From Actinomycetota bacterium (GTDB lineage Bacteria > Actinomycetota > Humimicrobiia > Humimicrobiales > Humimicrobiaceae), in NCBI GenBank assembly GCA_016932375.1, contig JAFGDA010000094.1, positions 1 through 5,417 on the forward strand: a DNA stretch of 5,417 bases, read 5' to 3'. Each line of letters starts with the position of its first letter. The stretch's first letter is position 1. This document shows positions 1 through 5,417 of this stretch, piece after piece. The notes beneath the pieces were generated by a model. It had not been told where the DNA came from, searched no databases, and saw nothing but the letters and a program-made list of their open reading frames with translations. A program made the translations under genes and the position numbers.

Positions 1-1650
1 GGCGGGGGTATCTGGAACTGGCTGGACCCCATTACACCAATAAAAGCCCTCTGGGAAATAAGCCGCAACAGAAGTGACATAAAACTCCTGTTTATAGGTA
101 TAAAACACCCTGATCCAAAGCTTCCCCAGATGAAAAAATGCCTGGAAGCCATCAAGTTAAGCCAGGAACTGGACCTGTATGAAAAGAATATATTCTTTAA
201 TGAATGGACTGCTTATGATACAAGGCAGTCGCTCCTGCTTGAGTCGGATATAGGTCTTTCCATTCACCAGGAAAGAATAGAAACTGAATTCTCATATAGA
301 ACGAGGGTAATGGATTACATATGGGCAGGCCTTCCGGTAATCACAACCACAGGTGATTCCATTGCTAAAATGGTAAAGGAAGAAAACATCGGTGAAGTGG
401 TCAAATATGAGGACACTCATCAGCTGGCAAGGGTAATAGAAAGCATGCTCGAAAACAGGAGCCTCCAGGATATCTACAAGAAAAACCTTAAAAAAATACG
501 TTCGAGGTTTTATTGGGAAAATGTGTCCGAACCGCTGGTAAATTACTGCACAAATGCCCATTATGCCGTTGATAAGGCAAAGACCTCTGAGCTAATAGAT
601 ATCCAGAACAGCAGGATTTCCAGAATCATAAATAAATATTTCGAGGGCATGGCAAATGTACTTGTAATAACACGCAATAGATCAAAGGATGCCGAGATAC
701 TTACAAATGGGGCAGTGGGTAAGGCATTTTATGTCGAACTGGGGAAGGAACTGGAGAAAGTCAGCGTATCCGGGGAAAAGGAGGATACTGTGGGACAATT
801 GAAGTTAAAAATAACCCAGAGGACAAAATTTGACGGGATTATTTTAAATAATGCTTTTTCCAGTATGAAGCCCAGGTTTTTCTATGACCTGGTAAATGTG
901 CTGTCCATGAAGATAAAAAAGGGCGGAATGTTTTTCTTTTCAGTTCCCGAAAACAGGGGTCTGCTTGAAAGACTCGGTGAAGGTAAAAATATAAGCAAGT
1001 CCGATATAAGAATTGATGATTTCACGGTTGAATTCATTCTTAAAAATGGGGATTTCGAGGTCCTGGATAAAGGAATATGGGACAAGGTTGAAAGTGCACA
1101 GGAATTGACAGGGGAAACGGATTTTGGAGAGGTGTATGGTAAAAATGAGCTATTTGAGCTGTTCGAAATAAACCCTGACCAGCAGGATTTTGAAAAGCTG
1201 AAGCTTTTAAGCCGGTTTGATATCCTCGAATCCGAAGAATTTGCATCTGACCGGTCAGTAAGGGGAAGGCTGAGGAAGTATATGTATGCGATTTCCAGCA
1301 TATATTTTGAAAACCTCCGGAAAAGTTACAATGAATCCATTAAATCAATAAACAATAATATACAGATCCAGATAAATAATGAGATAAACCAGCTTAACCG
1401 GAAGAACCGGGAGCGTATGGTGCTGATCTATTATAATATATTTAAATCTTTGTATAATGAGATAAAGGGCCTCGGTTATGATATAAGCAGTCTTAAATGT
1501 TTGCTTGAGGATATTATTGCTGAAAAGAAGATGAAACAGAGTGTTGATATCGACCAGCAGATAGAGGTCCTGCTTCGCGACCTTGAAAGCATTGACAGGA
1601 TGATGGGGCTTTCCATCTCATTTAAATATTTTGTGGCCAGGAAAAAGTAG
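1..1650 (+). CDS. GT4-type glycosyltransferase with degenerate methyltransferase-like and coiled-coil C-terminal extension (5' partial)
   Basis: The frame is open from base 1 with no stop, so the true start lies upstream. The ATG at 130 is internal, because the preceding 43 codons encode family sequence (GGGIWNWLDP, then LLFIGIKHPDP). The 549 visible residues show three parts. Residues 1 to about 185 are the C-terminal nucleotide-sugar-binding half of a GT-B, GT4-like glycosyltransferase; the segment TEFSYRTRVMDYIWAGLPVI (residues 95-114) sits where GT4 enzymes bind the donor, with Asp in place of the second Glu of the usual EX7E motif. Residues about 217-356 resemble a class I methyltransferase core: FDGIILNNAF, then IKKGGMFFFSVPE. 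The glycine-rich SAM-binding loop expected after NVLVI is missing, so it is probably not catalytic. Residues about 423-549 are Asn/Ile/Leu/Lys-rich and probably helical or coiled coil. The enzyme likely adds a sugar to a lipid-linked glycan in the cytoplasm; donor and acceptor are unknown. The extension makes it longer than plain GT4 enzymes. Sure of GT4; less sure of the rest. Confidence 0.88.
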   Translation, partial: GGGIWNWLDPITPIKALWEISRNRSDIKLLFIGIKHPDPKLPQMKKCLEAIKLSQELDLYEKNIFFNEWTAYDTRQSLLLESDIGLSIHQERIETEFSYRTRVMDYIWAGLPVITTTGDSIAKMVKEENIGEVVKYEDTHQLARVIESMLENRSLQDIYKKNLKKIRSRFYWENVSEPLVNYCTNAHYAVDKAKTSELIDIQNSRISRIINKYFEGMANVLVITRNRSKDAEILTNGAVGKAFYVELGKELEKVSVSGEKEDTVGQLKLKITQRTKFDGIILNNAFSSMKPRFFYDLVNVLSMKIKKGGMFFFSVPENRGLLERLGEGKNISKSDIRIDDFTVEFILKNGDFEVLDKGIWDKVESAQELTGETDFGEVYGKNELFELFEINPDQQDFEKLKLLSRFDILESEEFASDRSVRGRLRKYMYAISSIYFENLRKSYNESIKSINNNIQIQINNEINQLNRKNRERMVLIYYNIFKSLYNEIKGLGYDISSLKCLLEDIIAEKKMKQSVDIDQQIEVLLRDLESIDRMMGLSISFKYFVARKK

Positions 1651-1673
1651 GTCCAGGCGGAATTATAAAGGGC

Positions 1674-1680
1674 GAGGTGA
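1674..1680 (+). promoter_or_regulatory. Shine-Dalgarno sequence that fixes the TTG start of gene 2
   Basis: GAGGTGA lies 9 nt before the TTG at 1690. It is the best ribosome binding site in the window. An in-frame TAA at 1687-1689 directly precedes the TTG, and no other usable start codon lies before the conserved GT2 N-terminus, so this site supports TTG initiation. Confidence 0.8.
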
Positions 1681-1689
1681 ATAATATAA

Positions 1690-3108
1690 TTGGCATCGGA
1701 TGACGATCCTTTAATATCCATCGTAACTGTTAATTATAACGGTAAGATATACCTTGAAAAATTATTTGATTCTATACTGAGCCTGGATTATCCGCAGGAA
1801 AAACTCCAGATAATAATGGTAGATAATAATTCTACCGACGACTCTATAAAATTTGTCAGAAACCGTTACCCTGCCGTAGAGATTGTTGCTCTTAAAGAAA
1901 ACAGGGGTTATGCCGGGGGGAACAATGAAGGATTGAAAATCGCCAGGGGTGATTATATAGCACTTGTAAATAACGACTGTACGGTCAATCCTGACTGGAT
2001 AAGGCAGATGCTTCCACTCTTCAGGCAGTCTTCAGAAGGTTCAAGGATCGGGGCAGTGGGGCCCAAGGTAGTTTTTTACTGGCCATATATCCCGCTTCAG
2101 ATGATTGCAAGAAGCGCTGATTTTAAAGAGGATGCAAAAGTTTTAAAAAATTCAAGAAGGCTCGGAGTAATGGTGTCAGGAGCCGGAATAAGAACCAGGA
2201 AAACCGGAAAAAATCTGGATAGAGGGCAAGCGGATGGTGCAGAAATAAGGTACCTCGAAGGCTTTTATCCGGCCGAAACGGATGCTAAAGGCAGGGTTTT
2301 TCGCTGGACCAATGAAAGTGCGGTAATGGCGTTACCCATTGTGGACAGCGATGAGGACCTGGTTCTAAAATTGAAATTATCTTCTTATCTTACTCCCAAT
2401 AAATTAAAACTGGTAATTGGAGAGGAAATACTGAGCGAGATAAGGCTGACCAGGAGACCTGTAAATATTGTATTGAAAATACCCAGAAACTTTTTTAAAT
2501 ATAAAAAGGATATAATAAACAGCTGCGGTGTTAAGATAAACCGCTCGCTTTACAGCCGTGACAGGGGATTTTGCAGTTTTGATGACGGCCAGTATTCTGG
2601 AATTGAGGAAATCTTTGCACTGAGCGGAAGCAGCTTTATGGCTGACCGCAGGATGTTTGAAGATTGTGGTTTCTTTGATGAGGATTTTTTTACCTATTAT
2701 GAGGATATTGATCTTTTCTGGAGGGCAAGGCTTAAGGGATGGAAGCATTTTTTCACTCCAAATACTACTGTGCGACATCACCACTGCGGCACCGGAAAGG
2801 AATGGTCACCAGAATTTACCTATTATGTGCTCAGGAACAGGTTGCTGATGATTTACAAGAACGGATGGCCCATATTGTTTTTCAGGTGCTACGCAGCCTT
2901 TATAGTATCGAAATTCATCCATACTATCTATCATCTTGGAGGGCTTTTAAGAAACAGGCGGGTTTCCCGTATTGATATACCCATAAGGTTTAAGATATTT
3001 TTCCAGTTTTTTTACTACCTGGTAAAATTTTTTCCAAAAAGGATTAAAGTCAGGTCCCAGAAGAGGGCCAGTGACCGGAGCATATGTGAATGGTTCAGGG
3101 ATTTCTAA
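1690..3108 (+). CDS. GT2 family glycosyltransferase (rhamnosyltransferase-like) with a beta-rich insert
   Basis: 472 residues from a TTG start; a TAA immediately upstream leaves no longer option. The N-terminal GT-A fold is clear: ISIVTVNYNG (residues 9-18), MVDNNSTDDS (43-52), NRGYAGGNNEGL (71-82) and the metal-binding DXD-type site VNNDC (Asp96). The core resumes at INSCGVKIN (about 276-284) and runs through DRGFCSFDDGQY, ALSGSSFMADR and CGFFDEDFFTYYEDIDLFWR (326-345), which contains the ED motif of the acceptor/catalytic region. Between the two halves, residues about 132-274 are an insert with SRRLGVMV (155-162), EGFYPAE (190-196) and FRWTNESAV (204-212), followed by predicted beta strands. 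Residues about 391-450 are hydrophobic with basic residues and probably dock on the membrane. The likely role is transfer of a deoxyhexose or other sugar from an NDP donor to a lipid-linked glycan; the specificity is inferred only from family resemblance. The gene follows gene 1 by 39 nt and precedes gene 3 by 12 nt, so the three are probably co-transcribed. Confidence 0.9.
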   Translation: MASDDDPLISIVTVNYNGKIYLEKLFDSILSLDYPQEKLQIIMVDNNSTDDSIKFVRNRYPAVEIVALKENRGYAGGNNEGLKIARGDYIALVNNDCTVNPDWIRQMLPLFRQSSEGSRIGAVGPKVVFYWPYIPLQMIARSADFKEDAKVLKNSRRLGVMVSGAGIRTRKTGKNLDRGQADGAEIRYLEGFYPAETDAKGRVFRWTNESAVMALPIVDSDEDLVLKLKLSSYLTPNKLKLVIGEEILSEIRLTRRPVNIVLKIPRNFFKYKKDIINSCGVKINRSLYSRDRGFCSFDDGQYSGIEEIFALSGSSFMADRRMFEDCGFFDEDFFTYYEDIDLFWRARLKGWKHFFTPNTTVRHHHCGTGKEWSPEFTYYVLRNRLLMIYKNGWPILFFRCYAAFIVSKFIHTIYHLGGLLRNRRVSRIDIPIRFKIFFQFFYYLVKFFPKRIKVRSQKRASDRSICEWFRDF

Positions 3109-3124
3109 AATGGTTTACCTATGA
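3097..3124 (+). promoter_or_regulatory. Possible coupling mini-cistron ahead of gene 3
   Basis: AGGGA at 3097-3101 lies 8 nt before an ATG at 3110, which opens a four-codon frame (MVYL) ending in TGA at 3122-3124. That stop overlaps the gene 3 start as ATGA. The same AGGGA is 19 nt from the gene 3 ATG, too far for normal use, and no other Shine-Dalgarno sequence precedes gene 3. Ribosomes finishing gene 2 (stop 3106-3108) or the mini-frame could re-initiate at 3121. The geometry is visible; the function is inferred and chance is possible. Confidence 0.3.
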
Positions 3125-4812
3125 TTAAGATCGGAATTTATGATAGATATCTTTCCACGGCAGGCGGTGGGGAGAGATACAGCTGTAAAATGGCAGAGGT
3201 CCTGGCTAATAATAAGGAATATCAGGTAGAACTCCTGACCGACCTCCATGCAGACCCGGAAAGAGTAAGCGAACGTCTCAATATTGACTTAAGCGGGATA
3301 AACCTTAAGGTATTTCCTTTCCTTTCAAATGATTATGCGGAAAAAATCACCTCAAAATATCATTTGTTTATAAATGCCACTTACCTCAGCTCACTCCCGG
3401 CTTACGGGAGCAAAAATATCTATCTCTGTTATTTTCCTACGCCTTTCGATATTGATTTCGGGGCCATCCACAGGTTTTTACTGTTGTTTTTCAGGGCCCC
3501 GGCTGTATGGCTTTATAATTATGCCAGCAGGCTTTCAGGAGGATTTGAAGAGCTGAATGTCGAGGAAGGTATATATGACCTTAAAAGGTTTATGCTTGGA
3601 AGAGGAAGCTGGAGCAGCGGCAGGGTTGTTATAAAAGTGGCCGGCCGTATGGGAACCCCCATGAACCATATAAGGATGGGGCTCAAGAATCCGGAAGGCA
3701 GCGGGCTTGAAAAAATGAAAGTGAGGTTATGGTCCGAGGAGTGCTGCCATATTGGAGAGAGGCAACCTGTTCCAGGGGAAACAGGAACAAAGGAAAACAT
3801 ACTGTTCGAAAAAGAGCTACAGATAGCAAGAGGGACCAGGGAGATTATAGACATACCCCTTGGTTCAGGAGATGGCGATAGCCTTATAGTAATAGAATCC
3901 ACTACATTTACGGCCCTTGATTCTGCTGCTGGTGAAAAAAAGGGAGGAGACTCCCGGAAATTGGGTGTGGCCTTATATGACCTGAGGCCTGTCCCCTTAA
4001 TTAAAAAAATTGTTTTAAAGGTGCTTGGCTACATACCTCTTTTCCTGGTAACCTACCCGCGCGACCTTAAATTCCTTGATACTTATCAGGAAATAATAGC
4101 CATATCGCAATATACAAGGAAATGGATAAAAAGGCTCTGGAAAAAAGAAAGCCGCATTTTATTTCCCCCCGTGGATGTTGAAAATATGGAGGCTAAAAAG
4201 AAGGTTAAGATAATACTCAGTGTGGGAAGGTTTTTCCCGGACCACCACAATAAGAAGCAGTTCGAAATGGCAAGGGTTTTTACGGAAATGATAAGGGAAA
4301 ACCCGCGCGACCTTGAAGGTTATACCCTGTGTCTGGCCGGTGGAGTTGGAAGTAATCCAGCTCACCAAAAATACCTTGAAAGCATAAAGGAACTTGTAGG
4401 GGGATACCCTGTAAACATTTTACCAAACATATCATGGAATGAACTTAAGGAGCTGTTTTCCAGGTCCCTTATTTTCTGGCATGCTGCCGGGATGGATGAG
4501 GATGAGGAAACGCACCCTGAAAAGTCCGAGCATTTTGGAATAACAACAGTGGAAGCCATGGCCTCAGGCTGCATCCCTGTGGTAGTTAATAAGGGTGGGC
4601 AAAAAGAAATAATTACGGAGGGTATTGACGGTTTTTTATTTGAGAGCTGGAATGAACTAAAGGAAAAAACACTGGGTATCATAAGAGGTGAAGTTGATAT
4701 CGAGAAGATAAAGGAAAAAGCCATAGTGAGCTGCCGCAGGTTCTCGAATGCTGCTTTTGCCGAAAACCTGCAGTTGCTGGTAGGGGAAATACTGAAGGAC
4801 GGCATTAAGTGA
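3121..4812 (+). CDS. GT4 glycosyltransferase (ALG11-like GT-B fold) interrupted by a beta-rich insert
   Basis: 563 residues from the first ATG after gene 2; this start places the first beta strand (MIKIGIYDRY) and the glycine loop TAGGGERY (13-20) as expected for a GT4 N-terminus. The N-terminal Rossmann domain covers about 1-140 (INATYLSSLP, YLCYFPTPFD). The C-terminal nucleotide-sugar domain covers about 317-560: IIAISQYTRKWIKRLW, ILFPPVD, ILSVGRFFPDHHNKKQ (Lys378/Lys379 in the phosphate-binding region) and EHFGITTVEAMASG, with an intact EX7E motif at Glu470/Glu478. It is therefore probably active. Residues about 148-292 are an insert not found in plain GT4 enzymes: EEGIYDLK, GSWSSGRVV, a beta-rich middle, then STTF and DSRKLGVAL (277-285). 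Hydrophobic stretches flank it (119-138 and about 291-312), suggesting membrane attachment near the insert. The likely job is transfer of a sugar, possibly mannose-like, onto a lipid-linked glycan; the substrate is unknown. The Shine-Dalgarno sequence is poor, so coupling to gene 2 is likely. Confidence 0.9.
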   Translation: MIKIGIYDRYLSTAGGGERYSCKMAEVLANNKEYQVELLTDLHADPERVSERLNIDLSGINLKVFPFLSNDYAEKITSKYHLFINATYLSSLPAYGSKNIYLCYFPTPFDIDFGAIHRFLLLFFRAPAVWLYNYASRLSGGFEELNVEEGIYDLKRFMLGRGSWSSGRVVIKVAGRMGTPMNHIRMGLKNPEGSGLEKMKVRLWSEECCHIGERQPVPGETGTKENILFEKELQIARGTREIIDIPLGSGDGDSLIVIESTTFTALDSAAGEKKGGDSRKLGVALYDLRPVPLIKKIVLKVLGYIPLFLVTYPRDLKFLDTYQEIIAISQYTRKWIKRLWKKESRILFPPVDVENMEAKKKVKIILSVGRFFPDHHNKKQFEMARVFTEMIRENPRDLEGYTLCLAGGVGSNPAHQKYLESIKELVGGYPVNILPNISWNELKELFSRSLIFWHAAGMDEDEETHPEKSEHFGITTVEAMASGCIPVVVNKGGQKEIITEGIDGFLFESWNELKEKTLGIIRGEVDIEKIKEKAIVSCRRFSNAAFAENLQLLVGEILKDGIK

Positions 4813-4826
4813 AGGTCCATCACTTA
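4806..4826 (+). other. Inverted repeat across the stop codon of gene 3
   Basis: TAAGTGA (4806-4812) and TCACTTA (4820-4826) are perfect 7-bp complements around a 7-nt loop, and the left arm contains the gene 3 stop codon. The stem is AT-rich and no T-run follows, so it does not look like a standard intrinsic terminator. It could be a weak RNA hairpin or a protein site, or it may be chance. Confidence 0.3.
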
Positions 4827-4911
4827 GAACATGTCCATATATATTATATAAAAAAGTAAGGGCAGAATAATAATATAATGTATGCATTATCACGCAAGTA
4901 GTGATTCGATT
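4813..4911. other. AT-rich gap between genes 3 and 4
   Basis: This 99-nt gap is much longer and richer in A/T than the two upstream gaps. It holds an exact TATAAT at 4874-4879, but no -35-like hexamer lies about 17 nt upstream and there is no extended -10 TG. A short inverted repeat, ATCAC and GTGAT around a 7-nt loop (4889-4905), lies just before the gene 4 start. A promoter for gene 4 is possible but not shown. Confidence 0.35.
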
Positions 4912-5417
4912 ATGATTGATCTGAGTATAATAATAGTAAACTATAACAGCCTGGATTTTTTAAAAGCCTGCCTGGACAGTATCCCGGCGTGTACCCGTGG
5001 ACTGGATACCGAAGTAATAGTAGTTGATAACGCATCCAGTGACGGCAGCGCCGCTTTTTTAAAAGACTGCATGGAAATGCCAGGTTTTCAATATACAATC
5101 AATGAATCCAATAACGGATTTTCCCGGGCCTCAAACCAGGGTGTCGGTATGGCCACAGGCCTCTACCTGCTTTTTATGAATCCCGACTGCAGGTTTGCTC
5201 AGGGAGAAATGAAAGAAATGCTGGATTTTTACAAAATCCAGGAAAATACCGGAGCAGCCGGGGCAAAAATATTGAACCCGAATGGAAAACTGCAGCTTTC
5301 CTGCAGGTCTTTTCCGACACTTGCGCGCCAGTTCTATGAAAGTTTCTTTTTACACCGGATGTTTAAAAAAAGCAGGATATTCGGGTCGTATTTTATGACC
5401 TGGTGGGATCACCGGGA
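4912..5417 (+). CDS. GT2 glycosyltransferase, rhamnosyltransferase (WbbL)-like (3' partial)
   Basis: 168 codons are visible and the frame runs off the window end without a stop. The N-terminal GT-A domain is typical: LSIIIVNYNS (4-13), VIVVDNASSDGS (35-46), NNGFSRASNQG (67-77) and the DXD-type metal site MNPDC (Asp92). LNPNGKLQLSCRSFPTL (121-137) and FMTWWDHR (161-168) are characteristic of the WbbL / dTDP-rhamnosyltransferase-like branch of GT2, so an L-rhamnose or similar deoxysugar donor is plausible, although sequence type alone does not prove the sugar. Roughly 120-150 C-terminal residues, including the ED motif region, are outside the window. The ATG at 4912 is chosen because the conserved strand begins three residues later; an in-frame ATG at 4882 would add ten residues (MHYHASSDSI). 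Neither start has a strong Shine-Dalgarno sequence. Unlike gene 2, the visible part has no insert: the core passes from the DXD site directly to the FPTL segment. Confidence 0.9.
   Translation, partial: MIDLSIIIVNYNSLDFLKACLDSIPACTRGLDTEVIVVDNASSDGSAAFLKDCMEMPGFQYTINESNNGFSRASNQGVGMATGLYLLFMNPDCRFAQGEMKEMLDFYKIQENTGAAGAKILNPNGKLQLSCRSFPTLARQFYESFFLHRMFKKSRIFGSYFMTWWDHR

Noticed and set aside
882..1301. Minus-strand open frames inside the genes (also 292-561, 2404-2784, 3519-3902, 4362-4823)
   Set aside because: Each lies fully or almost fully opposite a well-supported glycosyltransferase gene, has Ser/Pro/Phe-rich composition typical of antisense frames, and shows no recognisable domain.
130..1650. 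ATG at 130 as the start of gene 1
   Set aside because: The 43 upstream codons are open in frame and encode typical GT4 sequence (GGGIWNWLDP), so the gene begins outside the window.
2657..2975. Overlapping plus-strand frames inside gene 2 as a sign of a frameshift
   Set aside because: The gene 2 frame encodes continuous GT2 motifs before, through and after this region, so nothing is broken.
4055..4314. 14-bp direct repeat (ACCCGCGCGACCTT at 4055-4068 and 4301-4314)
   Set aside because: Both copies are in frame in gene 3 and encode PRDL in different structural contexts; two copies only, most likely chance.
4807..4825. CRP-like operator at AAGTGA...TCACTT
   Set aside because: The centre is 7 nt rather than the 6 nt of the CRP consensus, the leading TG is missing, and the site overlaps the gene 3 stop.
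4806..4850. Intrinsic terminator after gene 3
   Set aside because: The stem is short and AT-rich and is followed by GAACATGTCC rather than a T-run.
1..5417. Defence system, mobile element or other non-glycan system
   Set aside because: All four genes match glycosyltransferase families and no nuclease, transposase, integrase, toxin or repeat array is visible; the novelty, if any, lies in the inserted and fused domains.

Overview
The window is a stretch of a surface-polysaccharide (O-antigen, capsule or exopolysaccharide type) biosynthesis cluster. It holds four consecutive plus-strand genes, all apparently glycosyltransferases: a GT4-type enzyme with a long C-terminal extension (1-1650, 5' end outside the window), a GT2-type enzyme with a large internal insert (1690-3108), a second GT4-type enzyme that also carries a large internal insert (3121-4812), and a GT2 rhamnosyltransferase-like enzyme (4912-5417, 3' end outside the window). 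No RNA gene, mobile element, CRISPR array or phage gene is visible.

Layout: genes 1 to 3 are separated by 39 and 12 nt and look like one transcription unit. A 99-nt, very AT-rich gap (4813-4911) separates gene 4, which may be in the same unit or may have its own promoter. Gene 2 starts at a TTG placed behind a clear Shine-Dalgarno sequence. Genes 3 and 4 have poor Shine-Dalgarno sequences, and gene 3 may be reached through translational coupling.

Organism: bacterial gene starts, moderate to low GC, and heavy use of ATA for Ile and AGG/AGA for Arg across all four genes. The protein types (GT4 with a GGGIWNWLDP-like segment; GT2 with an inserted Tyr/Trp-rich beta domain) are, from memory, most familiar from Actinobacteriota and Chloroflexota. 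An uncultured, perhaps anaerobic or subsurface member of such a lineage is a reasonable guess, but the taxonomic call is weak. The uniform codon style gives no sign that any one gene arrived separately.

How the genes work together: the four enzymes would act at the cytoplasmic face of the membrane and add sugars one after another to a lipid-linked glycan. The donor and acceptor sugars cannot be read from the sequence. The most notable point is modular: the GT2 in gene 2 (GT-A fold) and the GT4 in gene 3 (GT-B fold) seem to carry related beta-rich inserts that share two motifs, and these motifs occur in opposite order in the two proteins. Gene 1 adds a degenerate methyltransferase-like domain and a probable coiled coil to its GT domain.
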